NCBI RefSeq assembly: GCF_011090185.1
Contig: NZ_JAAFGS010000001.1
Span: 1,054,001-1,118,000, forward strand
Source: Saccharibacillus alkalitolerans
Lineage (GTDB): Bacteria; Bacillota; Bacilli; Paenibacillales; Paenibacillaceae
Direction of reading: 5' to 3'
Length of the DNA stretch: 64,000 bases
Part shown: positions 26,337 through 35,258 of the stretch, one piece after another
Layout: every line of letters starts with the position of its first letter
How positions within the stretch are numbered: the stretch's first letter is position 1
The notes under the pieces: model-generated
Told to the model about the DNA's origin: nothing
Databases searched by the model: none
Seen by the model: only the letters and a program-made list of their open reading frames with translations
Program-made: the position numbers and the translations under genes

Positions 26337-27245
26337 ATGAGTGAACTGGTGATCCGCGAAACCATCGGAAGAAAGAAAAGACGAACCAAAAAAGCCGTTT
26401 CGGGCACCTGGGTTTGGTTCATCTTCCTGCTGCCGACCTTGCTGGGAATTGCTCTGTTTACGGTATACCCGATGATCGAATCTTTTCGCCTGAGCTTTAC
26501 CAAAGGAGCCCAGGAGCAGTATGTCGGATTCGAGAATTATCGGCATGTGCTGGGATCGGGTTCGTTTCATCAAGCGCTGTTCAACACCTTCTACATCGCC
26601 TTTTTCCAGCTGCTGATTGTCATTCCTCTGGGGTTCGTCATCGCCTGCCTCATCAACTCCCTTCGCAGAGGCCGAAATTTTTTCAAAGTTCTTTTTTACA
26701 TTCCCAACATTACTTCCATGGTCGCAGCCGCTACCGTCTTCCTGGTCGTTCTCCATCCTCATGGGCTGCTGAACTACGCATTAAGCGCATTCGGCATTCC
26801 GGAGACCATCTGGCTGGCGAATCCTAACTCCGCCCGCTGGAGCGTAATTCTGTTGGCGAGCTGGCATGCGCTGGGCTTCGGCATCATTATCAACCTGGCC
26901 AATCTGCAGGCGATCTCGCCGGACTATTACGAAGCGGCTTCCATAGACGGAGCTTCCCGCTTCAAGCAGTGGCTGTATATCACGATTCCGAATATGCTCG
27001 GCAGCCTCACCATTTTGATCATTTTGGGGTGGATCGACGGGCTGCAAAGGTTTACGGAAGCTTTTATGCTCGGAGGTCATACCGGCAGTCCGGCGCGTTC
27101 CCTGTATACGCTGGTCGGATTCATTTATGAACGGGGCTTCGGCGGATTGGAGTACGGCGTCGCTTCGGCGGCTTCCTATCTGCTGCTTATCCTGATTCTT
27201 GCGTTCACCTTTATCAATATCAAGTTCTTCCGAATGAAAATATAG
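26337..27245 (+). CDS. Carbohydrate ABC transporter permease (MalF/UgpA type)
   Basis: About 302 residues with six membrane segments (first FIFLLPTLLGIALFTVYPM) and the EAA loop YYEAASIDGASRFKQWLYITIP. The start is uncertain. ATG 26337 is chosen as the first ATG before the TM1 region, but the only strong Shine-Dalgarno, AAAAGGAGG at 26302-26310, is 26 bp away. An in-frame TTG at 26298 lies before that site. In another frame, a TTG at 26324 opens a six-codon reading frame whose TGA falls just inside the ATG 26337 start, so coupled reinitiation is possible. It pairs with the next permease. Confidence 0.88.
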   Translation: MSELVIRETIGRKKRRTKKAVSGTWVWFIFLLPTLLGIALFTVYPMIESFRLSFTKGAQEQYVGFENYRHVLGSGSFHQALFNTFYIAFFQLLIVIPLGFVIACLINSLRRGRNFFKVLFYIPNITSMVAAATVFLVVLHPHGLLNYALSAFGIPETIWLANPNSARWSVILLASWHALGFGIIINLANLQAISPDYYEAASIDGASRFKQWLYITIPNMLGSLTILIILGWIDGLQRFTEAFMLGGHTGSPARSLYTLVGFIYERGFGGLEYGVASAASYLLLILILAFTFINIKFFRMKI

Positions 27246-27263
27246 ACGGGGAGGTACCTGAGA

Positions 27264-28115
27264 ATGAAGACCATGAGCGCCAATGCGCGGAGAAGATGGG
27301 CGGACGGCCTGGTCGCGATTTTGCTTCTGCTGCTCGGAACGATTCTGATCTATCCTTTTCTGTGGATGGTCAGCGTCGGATTCGAACGGACGGCCAATGT
27401 GAACGCGCCTTTTCCGCCGCGACTTATTCCGTACGACTTCAGCCTGTTCAACTTCGAGCTCGTATTCGAAAACGGCCATCTCTTAACGGCTTACTGGAAC
27501 TCCGGGGTGAATGCTTTCTTCAGCGTGATTCTCAGCGTTTCCTCGGCGCTTTTGGGCGGATATGCTTTCTCGCGAGGTCGTTTTAAAGGAAAGAAGCTGC
27601 TCTTTATCCTCGTCCTCGCGACGATGATGATCCCTTTCGAAACGACCTTGATTCCGATGTTCATCATGTTCAACGAATTCCATTTGATCGATACCCGTTA
27701 TCCGATCATTCTGCCGAGCATCATTAATGCCATGGGAATTCTGCTGTGCAAGCAGTTTTTCGATCAGCTTCCGGAAGGGCTGCGGGAATCCGCCAAGATC
27801 GACGGAGCGGGAGAATTCAAAATTTTCTTTCACATTTTTCTGCCTTTGGCAGGGCCGATCACGGCGACCCTTGCGATTCTTTCTTTTCAGGGGAGCTGGA
27901 ACTCTTTCGTCTGGCCGCTGGTCGTGATCAACAGTCAGGATTTGAAGACCGTTCCGCTCCTGTTGTCCCAGTTTTCCCAGGAAAGCGGCACTCCTCTGAT
28001 GGGGGTAACCATGGCGACAGCCGCGGTCAGCATTATCCCGGTCATGGTCGTTTTTCTGATTATGCAAAAATACATCATCCAAAGTATCGCGCTAAGCGGA
28101 CTGAAAGGAGAGTGA
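27264..28115 (+). CDS. Carbohydrate ABC transporter permease (MalG/UgpE type)
   Basis: 283 residues with six membrane segments and the EAA loop LPEGLRESAKIDGAGEFKIFFHIFLPL. The start follows GGGGAGG. It forms the heterodimeric channel with the upstream permease. No ATPase gene is in the cluster; as in many Paenibacillaceae, a shared MsmX-like ATPase encoded elsewhere would power it, which is inference from other Firmicutes. Confidence 0.9.
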   Translation: MKTMSANARRRWADGLVAILLLLLGTILIYPFLWMVSVGFERTANVNAPFPPRLIPYDFSLFNFELVFENGHLLTAYWNSGVNAFFSVILSVSSALLGGYAFSRGRFKGKKLLFILVLATMMIPFETTLIPMFIMFNEFHLIDTRYPIILPSIINAMGILLCKQFFDQLPEGLRESAKIDGAGEFKIFFHIFLPLAGPITATLAILSFQGSWNSFVWPLVVINSQDLKTVPLLLSQFSQESGTPLMGVTMATAAVSIIPVMVVFLIMQKYIIQSIALSGLKGE

Positions 28116-28259
28116 AGGGGGCGTACATAGGGATCGCGGGTTGATCGCACCCAATACCGAACTGACCGTTTTGCAGCCGAGCCGGAAGCCGATTCATTCT
28201 ACAGCGTGAGAGACGATCGTGCAGGAGTGGGAATAAAACCATACATGGAGGCTCTGATC

Positions 28260-29669
28260 ATGAAAAAGAAAAACGGCACATTGGCATTGACTCTTCTTAT
28301 GCTGCTCGGCATGCTGCTGAGCGCATGCGGCGGCGGAAATCCGTCATCGAACGCGGCGAACGCGAGTCAACCTTCCGAGGAAAAGGGAGGCTCGACCGCA
28401 GAAGCCGCTTCGGCAGAGACGACGGGGCTTACCGGAACGCTGAAGGTCCAGTTGATCGGCGGCTTCACGGAAGAAGACAAGACCGATCCGAAAACGGGCT
28501 TGAAAACGAAAGGGGTCGGCGCCCTGAAAGAAGAGTTCGAAAAACGCTATCCGGGCGCGGAAGTAAACTTCGTCCTGATGGGCTGGGACAGCTACAACGA
28601 GAAGACCCAAACGATGCTGCAATCTAGTGCCGCGGACGTCTACCAGCTTCCCGGTATCGCGACTTTCGCGGAACAGGGGCTTTTGGAACCGCTGCAGCCT
28701 TACATCGACCGGGACGATTTTGATCTGAATCAGTATTTCGACGGCCAGGTGGACGGTTGGAAAGCAATGGGCCCCGAAGACAAGGATCTGCAAATTTACG
28801 GTCTGCCTTTTATCGGGGATACTCGCGTAATCGTGTACGACAAAAAGATTTTCGACGAGTGGGGCGTCCCTTATCTGTCCAAGGAGCCGACAATCGAAGA
28901 AATTTTGGAAAAGGCCGCGAAAATGACGGGGAAAAACCCGAAAACCGGCGAGCAGAACTACGGTTTGACTTTCAACAAGTCGGATGCCGCGGATACGGTC
29001 ATGAATATCAACGAGTCCAAAGGCGGCAAGTGGGGGACAGGCTTCCTGTGGAAAGACATGAAGCTGGAATTCAATTCTCCGACGATGGTCGAAGCGCTGG
29101 ATCTGATGAAAAAAGCGAAAGAATACGCGCCGGAAGGCGTGATGGCCGGGCAGGGGGCGGAAAACTTCCTGACCGATAAAAACAATGTCGCCATCAATCT
29201 TCGCTCGGCTCCCGGGTTTGTGACCGACATCAAGACGAACGGCACCGAAGATCGTTATGACGCCGCGCTTCTGTTCGTCAATCCGGAAGAAAAAATGGGC
29301 GGCATGTTCGCCGGCAGCCCGTTCTCGATCGGAAAGTCGAGCGAACAAAAAGATCTGGCTTGGGAATGGTTGAAATTCAGCGCCAGCGACTTCTACCAGC
29401 AGTTCATGTGGGACAATTACAAAATCGAAAGCACGCCGGTCGTGAAAGCTTCCACGGAATGGGCCAGCGTGAAAGAGATTCCGCAGATGAGCGTGGTGCT
29501 GGATGCGATGGGCCGCCTTTGGGCGCCGCGTTATCCTTACCGTTCCGGACAGCCTCGCTACATCCTGTCCGAGAACGTAGAGAAAGCGCTGCTGGATTCG
29601 GCGTCCTCGCAGGATGCGCTGGACAAGGCTCAGAAAGATGCCGAGGAGTGGATTTCGAGTCAGAAGTAA
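28260..29669 (+). CDS. Extracellular sugar-binding lipoprotein (ABC importer)
   Basis: 469 residues from the ATG at 28260 (CATGGAGG upstream). Signal peptide with a lysine start and lipobox LLSAC, C23 lipidated, then a low-complexity Ser/Ala/Glu linker to about residue 55. The mature domain is a family 1 solute-binding fold (LKVQLIGGF, EEFEKRYPGAEVNFVLMGWDSYNEK, PFIGDTRVIVYDKKIFDEWGVP, GSPFSIGKSSEQKDLAWEWLKF). It delivers an unknown mono- or oligosaccharide to the two permeases. No glycosidase lies in the operon to name the sugar. Confidence 0.9.
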   Translation: MKKKNGTLALTLLMLLGMLLSACGGGNPSSNAANASQPSEEKGGSTAEAASAETTGLTGTLKVQLIGGFTEEDKTDPKTGLKTKGVGALKEEFEKRYPGAEVNFVLMGWDSYNEKTQTMLQSSAADVYQLPGIATFAEQGLLEPLQPYIDRDDFDLNQYFDGQVDGWKAMGPEDKDLQIYGLPFIGDTRVIVYDKKIFDEWGVPYLSKEPTIEEILEKAAKMTGKNPKTGEQNYGLTFNKSDAADTVMNINESKGGKWGTGFLWKDMKLEFNSPTMVEALDLMKKAKEYAPEGVMAGQGAENFLTDKNNVAINLRSAPGFVTDIKTNGTEDRYDAALLFVNPEEKMGGMFAGSPFSIGKSSEQKDLAWEWLKFSASDFYQQFMWDNYKIESTPVVKASTEWASVKEIPQMSVVLDAMGRLWAPRYPYRSGQPRYILSENVEKALLDSASSQDALDKAQKDAEEWISSQK

Positions 29670-29714
29670 ATCGGCCGGAGCGAATAATGGCGGGAAGCTT
29701 TAACGCATCAATTG

Positions 29715-29757
29715 AAAAAGAGCAGACGGAACGATGGGTTCCGTCTGCTCTTTTTTT
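29715..29757 (+). terminator. Intrinsic terminator of the sugar importer operon
   Basis: 18-bp perfect stem (29715-29732 / 29738-29755) with a 5-nt loop and a T-tract. Confidence 0.92.
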
Positions 29758-29817
29758 GCGTATCGGGAACGATTAAGCCCAGCGGAAACGAAGAACAGAA
29801 GGGAGTGCCGGCTCTTT

Positions 29818-30630
29818 CTAAGGGAAAAGGATATGTTCCACAATCTCGAAACTTACGTCATCGACCTTCCAACGGCCGTCCGTAAATACGAGCGAAGCAT
29901 CTCGGTAAGAGGTCGGGTCCACGTTGCGCTTCAAATCGGCGGGCAGGCTGTAATACTCGGAAAGTCGCGCGGTCGAGAGCGTGCGGTACGACAGCGACCA
30001 CGAACCGATGTCTTTATAAGGATAATCAAAGTCCAGGCCTTTTTCCTGAATAAGCTTGTTGATGAAGCGATCGGTGAAATACGGACGGAAATGCGTTCGA
30101 ACTTGTTTTATTCGGGATAGGTCGGCCGCTTCGTTGAGTTTAGAAGATAAAATACGCTGATAAGCTAACGTGGCTCGGCGCTCGTTGGGCACCTCGAGCT
30201 TACGCGGGCCGACCTCCAACTTTTTGTCTCCTAGCGATAAAGTGACGATCTGCGCATAAGAATTCCAGTTGTCGATCTGCGCGCCCAGCGATTCGGCGAC
30301 GAAGCGAAGCGGAACGTAGGTCGTCCCGTGCGCGACGGTAACCGGCACGTCCAAGGCGATAGGTTTTCCGTTAATGACAGCTTGATTGCTTCCGCTTTTT
30401 AGAAGGATACGGGTCTCTCCATGTTCGATCGTAATATCCTGGGTCCGCGCGCTCCAGGCAACTTCGGCTTCGAAAAATTCGGCGACCGGACGCAGGGGGA
30501 CTAAGGTTCGCTTATTCTCGAAAATCGCGCCCGAAATCCATGCCGGACGCGCAGCGGAAACGAGGTCGGTCTGTAAGGCTGCGGCAAGCATAACGGCGGC
30601 GATAAGCGCCGTGCCGGCTTTTTTGAACAT
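29818..30630 (-). CDS. Secreted protein with copper-amine-oxidase-like stalk domain
   Basis: 270 residues. Signal peptide about 1-26 (MFKKAGTALIAAVMLAAALQ...). Residues about 40-130 hold the repeated beta-stalk motif: KRTLVPLRPVAEFFEAEVAW, ITIEHGETRILLKSGS, INGKPIALDVPVTVAHG, TTYVPLRFVAESLGA. This is the cell-surface Cu_amine_oxidN1-like domain common in Paenibacillaceae. The C-terminal ~120 residues (RTHFRPYFTDRFINKLIQE ... LVFTDGRWKVDDVSFE) look like a small NTF2-like or stress-type domain but are not recognised. It lies beside the beta-propeller cluster and is monocistronic. Confidence 0.82.
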   Translation of the reverse strand: MFKKAGTALIAAVMLAAALQTDLVSAARPAWISGAIFENKRTLVPLRPVAEFFEAEVAWSARTQDITIEHGETRILLKSGSNQAVINGKPIALDVPVTVAHGTTYVPLRFVAESLGAQIDNWNSYAQIVTLSLGDKKLEVGPRKLEVPNERRATLAYQRILSSKLNEAADLSRIKQVRTHFRPYFTDRFINKLIQEKGLDFDYPYKDIGSWSLSYRTLSTARLSEYYSLPADLKRNVDPTSYRDASLVFTDGRWKVDDVSFEIVEHILFP

Positions 30631-30736
30631 TCGCGTGTCCTCCTGTATATCTTATGGGTAATCCAAGTCGTTTCTATATCTCGTTAGACGAGTTTACAGC
30701 AAAAAGGTTGCAAAAGGAGGAGAAAGTACTCGCAAA

Positions 30737-30770
30737 AAAACAGCGTATAATATAAATTATACGCTGTTTT
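30737..30770 (-). terminator. Terminator of the first beta-propeller gene
   Basis: 15-bp perfect inverted repeat (30737-30751 / 30756-30770) with ATAA loop. Read on the minus strand it is followed by seven T, so it terminates the gene ending at 30874. Confidence 0.85.
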
Positions 30771-30873
30771 CGTTTAAATCGATTAAAAGCACTGAAGACA
30801 GCCGCTTATCCGCCTTAATCCACATCCAAATAAAGGAATATTTTCGTTTGTCTTGACTTTTGTTAACATAACA

Positions 30874-32073
30874 TTAATTATTTCCGCCCAGCGGAATGGG
30901 AATGCAAGAAAGCCCTGCCGCCGATTGAATGAACGCTTTATCGTCCTGAAGAAGCAGCGAAGAATCGCCGGTCGCTTTCGTTTTGACAGACACTCTCAGA
31001 TTCCCGGTGTCTTTGTCGAACACGGACAGTATGCCGTCGTTCGTGAGCAGCGCGATCCGGTTCCCTTGAACGGCGAGATTGACGATCGGCTTACCCGCTT
31101 CGATCAGCGTCTCGGGTTTTGTTTCCGAAGGGGCGTCGACCGGAATTCGCTGAAGCTTATCGCTGTTTGCGCCTTGTTGAACAAAATAGAAGAAACCGTC
31201 CGACATGACGAGGAACTGCGCCGACATGCCGCCCATGAAGTCGACGGGAACGTATTCGAAGCTTTCGGCGATTTTCCCCGTTTTCGCGTCGATCTTGTCA
31301 ATGACCGCCGCGTGCCCTTGATCGAGGCTTAACGGAATATTGCGCGAATACAAATACTTTCCTCGGTAACCGAGAATGCCGTTGTGATCGCCTTGCGCTT
31401 CCCAAATCTTTTTGCCGCCTTTCCCGTCGTAGGCTTGAAGGATTTCTCGCAAGTAGGCGCCCGACTCGACCGACAAGGAGAAGACCATGCCGCCGCGAAT
31501 ATCGCGAATAAAGCCCGTGAACTTCGGGAAACTGCGGGTCTGCTTGCCGGTCGCGGCGCTGATCTGGGTCAATCCTTTGCTGTCCGCGAGATACAGCGTG
31601 GTGCCGGATAAACGAAAGCTTTCCGGGCTGTATTCGTCGGAAGATTTGGACGGCTTCCCGGGAGCTTTTTTTGTCCACAGCGCTTTTCCGCTGCGTGCAT
31701 CCAGTTTGACGATGACTCCCTTTTTCGTGACCGCGTAGAGCGAATTATTCAGCGTCTGTACGGGAGCGGCCAATCGGGCGGAGTAGGTCCATTTGGTCTT
31801 GCCCGTCTTCGCGTCCGCGGCAGTCAGCATAGAGCCTGATTGATAATAGATCGTGTTTCCGTGTGCGACGGCTTGGATTCGTTCCGCCGTTTTACTCCAG
31901 GCAGGTTGGGATAAACGCGTGGCTGCTGTAGATTCGGCAACCGGTGCAGAGGAAGCGGCTGCGGCGGGCGAAGTTCCGGCATAAGCTCCGAAAGGGGCGG
32001 TCAGCAGCAGAGCGGCCGTCAAGGCGGCCAAGCGGCGGTTGGTTCGGGAAGAACGCAAGATGTTTCGGTTCAT
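30874..32073 (-). CDS. Secreted PQQ-like beta-propeller protein (paralogue 1)
   Basis: 399 residues with a signal peptide (about 1-33, ending near AYAGTSPAAA). The mature chain has repeated PQQ-type blade motifs of the form DAKTGKTKWTYSARL, DARSGKALWTKKAP, SAATGKQTRSF, DGKGGKKIWEAQG, DAKTGKIAESF and DKDTGNLRVSV. Such domains form a circular propeller; the repeats do not by themselves show binding of PQQ, and no dehydrogenase motifs are present. GGAGG sits six bases before the ATG. The closing strand reads SLLLQDDKAFIQSAAGLSCIPI. Three more paralogues follow in the same orientation within 12 kb. Confidence 0.88.
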   Translation of the reverse strand: MNRNILRSSRTNRRLAALTAALLLTAPFGAYAGTSPAAAASSAPVAESTAATRLSQPAWSKTAERIQAVAHGNTIYYQSGSMLTAADAKTGKTKWTYSARLAAPVQTLNNSLYAVTKKGVIVKLDARSGKALWTKKAPGKPSKSSDEYSPESFRLSGTTLYLADSKGLTQISAATGKQTRSFPKFTGFIRDIRGGMVFSLSVESGAYLREILQAYDGKGGKKIWEAQGDHNGILGYRGKYLYSRNIPLSLDQGHAAVIDKIDAKTGKIAESFEYVPVDFMGGMSAQFLVMSDGFFYFVQQGANSDKLQRIPVDAPSETKPETLIEAGKPIVNLAVQGNRIALLTNDGILSVFDKDTGNLRVSVKTKATGDSSLLLQDDKAFIQSAAGLSCIPIPLGGNN

Positions 32074-32255
32074 GGAAAGACCTCCTGACAGAATGATAAG
32101 AACGACTTCTTCTTCCCTAGACTCTCCGAATCGTCAAAAAGTTCCAAAATCCGCTCAAAAAAATGGGTTCGACGAAAAATTCATCTCGTGTACACATAGA
32201 CTGCACATTGCTTTTTTATACTGAAGGCATCCCAACCAAATAGGAGGAATTCCGC

Positions 32256-32729
32256 ATGAAAACATCCAAACTTATTCTAAGTCTCACTCTAGCAGCCGCA
32301 GCCGTAACCGGTTCTTCCTGGGCGCCCGCGTCCGTCGATGCCGCAGCCGCTTCGAGCCCGGTTGCGGCCCCGAAGGCGGCCGAGTCCGGCAATCCTTACG
32401 AGGCGGCGGGAATCGACGATCCGAAGGCGTTTCATGCTTTCTTTGCGAAACTGCAAAAAGCGGTAAAAAATAACGATAAGAAAGCCGTCGCTTCCATGAT
32501 GCATTATCCGCTGAACGTCAACTACAAAGGCAAGACGCTGAGGTTTCAATCTTCCGCCCGTTTTATCGCCAAATACGATTCGATCATGACGCCTCAAGTC
32601 CGCAAAACGCTCGGTTATGCGGTCGAAGACGATCTGTTCGTCAACTGGAGAGGCGTGTCGGTCGGCAGCGGAACGCTCTGGATCGGTCTGTTCGGCGGAA
32701 AGCTCGGCGTGTATGCGGTGAATAAATAA
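32256..32729 (+). CDS. Small secreted protein, possible NTF2-like
   Basis: 157 residues with a clear signal peptide (MKTSKLILSLTLAAAAVTGSS...) and an Ala/Pro-rich linker to about residue 45. The mature part (FHAFFAKLQKAVKNNDKKAV, MMHYPLNVNYKGKTLRFQS, DLFVNWRGVSVGSGTLWIG) has the helix-then-sheet pattern of small NTF2-like domains; that is a guess from pattern only. It is divergent from beta-propeller 1 and lies directly before the two-component system. AGGAGGA precedes the start. Confidence 0.75.
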   Translation: MKTSKLILSLTLAAAAVTGSSWAPASVDAAAASSPVAAPKAAESGNPYEAAGIDDPKAFHAFFAKLQKAVKNNDKKAVASMMHYPLNVNYKGKTLRFQSSARFIAKYDSIMTPQVRKTLGYAVEDDLFVNWRGVSVGSGTLWIGLFGGKLGVYAVNK

Positions 32730-32740
32730 GTAACCGTCTT

Positions 32741-32769
32741 TTGACAGCACATCGGTCTCCGGTTAGCAT
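32741..32769 (+). promoter_or_regulatory. Promoter of the two-component operon
   Basis: TTGACA (perfect -35) at 32741-32746, 17 bp spacer, TAGCAT at 32764-32769. It directs the response regulator, histidine kinase and lipoprotein genes. Confidence 0.7.
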
Positions 32770-32808
32770 GATAAAGGCGGCAAATCGGGAACAGACGGAG
32801 TGTATATA

Positions 32809-33489
32809 ATGAAGAAAACGATTCTGTTGGTCGAGGACGACGTGCTGATGCGCGAATTCATGACCGATTATTTCAAAAAAGACGGCTGGACCGTCCTGGA
32901 AGCCGACAACGGACGCGAAGCTTTGGAACTGTTCGAGCTGCATGCAGTGGACCTTATCGTTCTCGATATTATGATGCCGGAGATCGACGGATGGTCGGTC
33001 TGCCGGCGCGTACGCAAAAATTCCGGCGTGCCGATCATTATCATTACCGCCAGGGCGGAAGACGACGATCAAATTATGGGTTTCGAGCTGGGGGCGGACG
33101 AATACGTAACGAAGCCGTTCAGCCCGAAAGTGCTTGTGGCGCGCGCCGCGTCTTTGCTCAAGAGGGCGGAAGGACTGATGGGACGCAAAGGTCATCTTGT
33201 CGTTTACGGGAAGTTGGAGATCGACAAGCAGGGGCACAAAGTTCAGGTAGACGGCCGGACGATCGCCCTGTCGCCGAAAGAGTACGATCTCCTGATTCTG
33301 CTGATCAAAAACGAGGGGATCGTGCTGGAGCGGGACGAGATTCTGAATGCCGTATGGGGCATCGATTATTTCGGCGATCCCCGCGCGGTGGACACGCACA
33401 TCAAGAAGCTTCGGGCGAAGCTGCAGGAAGAGGGGCGGCATATTCGCACGGTGATCGGAGCCGGTTATAAATTCGAGGCCGAAGCATGA
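32809..33489 (+). CDS. OmpR-family response regulator
   Basis: 226 residues from the ATG at 32809, chosen because CGGAG lies eight bases upstream; a GTG three codons earlier overlaps that site. Receiver domain residues 1-120 with the acidic pair at 10-11 (VEDD), phosphoacceptor D53 in VLDIMMPE and Lys in VTKPFSP. The C-terminal winged-helix domain (about 130-226) reads LSPKEYDLLILLIKNEG and RAVDTHIKKLRAKL. It overlaps the kinase gene by 4 bp (ATGA). Targets unknown; neighbouring secreted-protein genes are the obvious candidates. Confidence 0.95.
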   Translation: MKKTILLVEDDVLMREFMTDYFKKDGWTVLEADNGREALELFELHAVDLIVLDIMMPEIDGWSVCRRVRKNSGVPIIIITARAEDDDQIMGFELGADEYVTKPFSPKVLVARAASLLKRAEGLMGRKGHLVVYGKLEIDKQGHKVQVDGRTIALSPKEYDLLILLIKNEGIVLERDEILNAVWGIDYFGDPRAVDTHIKKLRAKLQEEGRHIRTVIGAGYKFEAEA

Positions 33490-35258
33490 GAGGGCGGATC
33501 GCGGTTAAGCTGTTCTTTGCGACTTCCGTCGTCATGCTCGGTACGCTGTCCGCCATTTTGTTCGCGCAGTCGCTTTTTTTCGAACGTTTCTATGAAAAGG
33601 CGCGAACCGAAGACGTCGGACGCAGCCTGCATAACGTCGCTTCGAATTATGCGCAGACGGCGAACGATCCGGTATCTTCGGCCCGCCTGTCGGGGCGGTT
33701 CATGAACGACAACAGGGCCGCATTGGCTCTGCTGGACGCCGATTTGAACCGTCGCACTCTCGACCCGTATCTGATCACGCTGCGAACCGCGGAAGGGAAG
33801 AGCGTTTCGCTGCTGCTCGCTTCCGCCGGGACCGCGATGCGGGACATTCCGGAAGGACTGCAAACAGGCGAACCGCTGACCGTTGACGGCATTTATATGG
33901 ACGAAAAAGAGACATTGATGCAGCCCTCGGTCATGCAGCCGAATTCGGCCGAACCGGAAAGCGGATTGACGCGCGTGCGAGGGACGGTGACGGAGCTGCT
34001 GCTGCCGGCCGACCAGTCGCTCGACCCGTTCTACAGCAGTTCCCTGGTGGACGAAGCGTTGGCCGAAGCCGTGCGAAACCGTGCGGGACGGACGGATGAG
34101 CTGTCTCGGGGCGAGACGCTTCGGACGGAGTGGACCGACAAATGGAGCGGTCTGACGTATGCGGTGATCGTCGCGCCCGTCCCGGGTGCGGAAGGCCGCT
34201 ACGTTCTGGCGCTGGCTTCGCTGCAGCCCGTCGGCGAAGCGGTCGAGATGCTGCGCCGTTACCTTATTTACCTGGCGCCTGCCGCCGCTGCCGTACTGCT
34301 GCTGCTCTCGCTGCTGTATTCGCGCCTTCTGTCCCGTCCGCTCGTGCGGCTCAGCCGGACTTCCGCGCGGATGGCGAAACTGGATTTTTCCCCCGGCAGA
34401 GAGCCGGAGATCCGTTCGCGAGACGAGCTTGGGGAGCTGGCGCGCAATCTGGATACGCTCGGCCGCAATCTTGCCGGCGCGCTGCGGCAGCTGTCCGCAG
34501 CGAACGCCGGACTAAGCCGGGAGGTGGAAGAGAAAGATCGGTCGGAAGCGCTGCGCAAAGAGCTGATCGCCAACATTTCCCACGAGCTTAAGACTCCGCT
34601 GGGAATCGTCAAAGGGTTTGCCGAAGGGCTGCAGGATGATGTGGCCGCAGACAAACGGGAGCGTTATCTGCAGCTTATCGTCGGCGAGACGGACCGGATG
34701 AATGCGCTGATTTTGGATATGCTGCAGCTATCGCGGTTCGAAGCCAAGGCGATCAAGCTGAAGCCGCAGGCTTACGACATCGTCCGGCAGGCGCGCCGGC
34801 TGACGGAATCGTTTGCCGAACGGCTGGAAAGCCGCGGGCTGCATATCGTATTCGAGGGAGACGACGCATTGGCGGTAAACGCCGATCCCCGGCGCATCGA
34901 GCAGGTATTGTTGAATCTGATCAGCAATGCGGTACGTCATGCCCGGGAAAACGGGACAATCCGGATCGGCCTCCGCGGCCGCGGAGACGACCGGGCGGAA
35001 ATCCGGATCGAGAATGACGGCGCTCCGATTCCCGAACCCGAACTGGACCGGATCTGGGAGCAGTTCTACCGGGCAGAGCGCTCGAGAGATCGTAAATCGG
35101 GCAGAACCGGACTCGGCCTGGCGATCGTCCGGCATATTTTGGAACTGCACGGGAGCGAATACGGTGCGGAAAATACGGAGAAAGGCGTCGTTTTTCGCTT
35201 TACGTTGCAAAAGGCGGCACTGCAGGAAGAGGAGAGAGAATCGAATGAAGAGGAATAA
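33486..35258 (+). CDS. Sensor histidine kinase
   Basis: 590 residues. TM1 about 8-28, a large extracellular sensor of about 225 residues without a recognised fold, TM2 about 258-280, HAMP (RLLSRPLVRLSRTSARM) to about 335, HisKA with the phosphorylated His in NISHELKTPLG, N-box NLISNAVRHA and G-box GRTGLGLAIVRHILELHG. It phosphorylates the upstream regulator. The outside domain is of the size that senses cell-envelope signals. The lipoprotein gene starts inside its last codons, tying the three products together. Confidence 0.95.
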   Translation: MRGRIAVKLFFATSVVMLGTLSAILFAQSLFFERFYEKARTEDVGRSLHNVASNYAQTANDPVSSARLSGRFMNDNRAALALLDADLNRRTLDPYLITLRTAEGKSVSLLLASAGTAMRDIPEGLQTGEPLTVDGIYMDEKETLMQPSVMQPNSAEPESGLTRVRGTVTELLLPADQSLDPFYSSSLVDEALAEAVRNRAGRTDELSRGETLRTEWTDKWSGLTYAVIVAPVPGAEGRYVLALASLQPVGEAVEMLRRYLIYLAPAAAAVLLLLSLLYSRLLSRPLVRLSRTSARMAKLDFSPGREPEIRSRDELGELARNLDTLGRNLAGALRQLSAANAGLSREVEEKDRSEALRKELIANISHELKTPLGIVKGFAEGLQDDVAADKRERYLQLIVGETDRMNALILDMLQLSRFEAKAIKLKPQAYDIVRQARRLTESFAERLESRGLHIVFEGDDALAVNADPRRIEQVLLNLISNAVRHARENGTIRIGLRGRGDDRAEIRIENDGAPIPEPELDRIWEQFYRAERSRDRKSGRTGLGLAIVRHILELHGSEYGAENTEKGVVFRFTLQKAALQEEERESNEEE

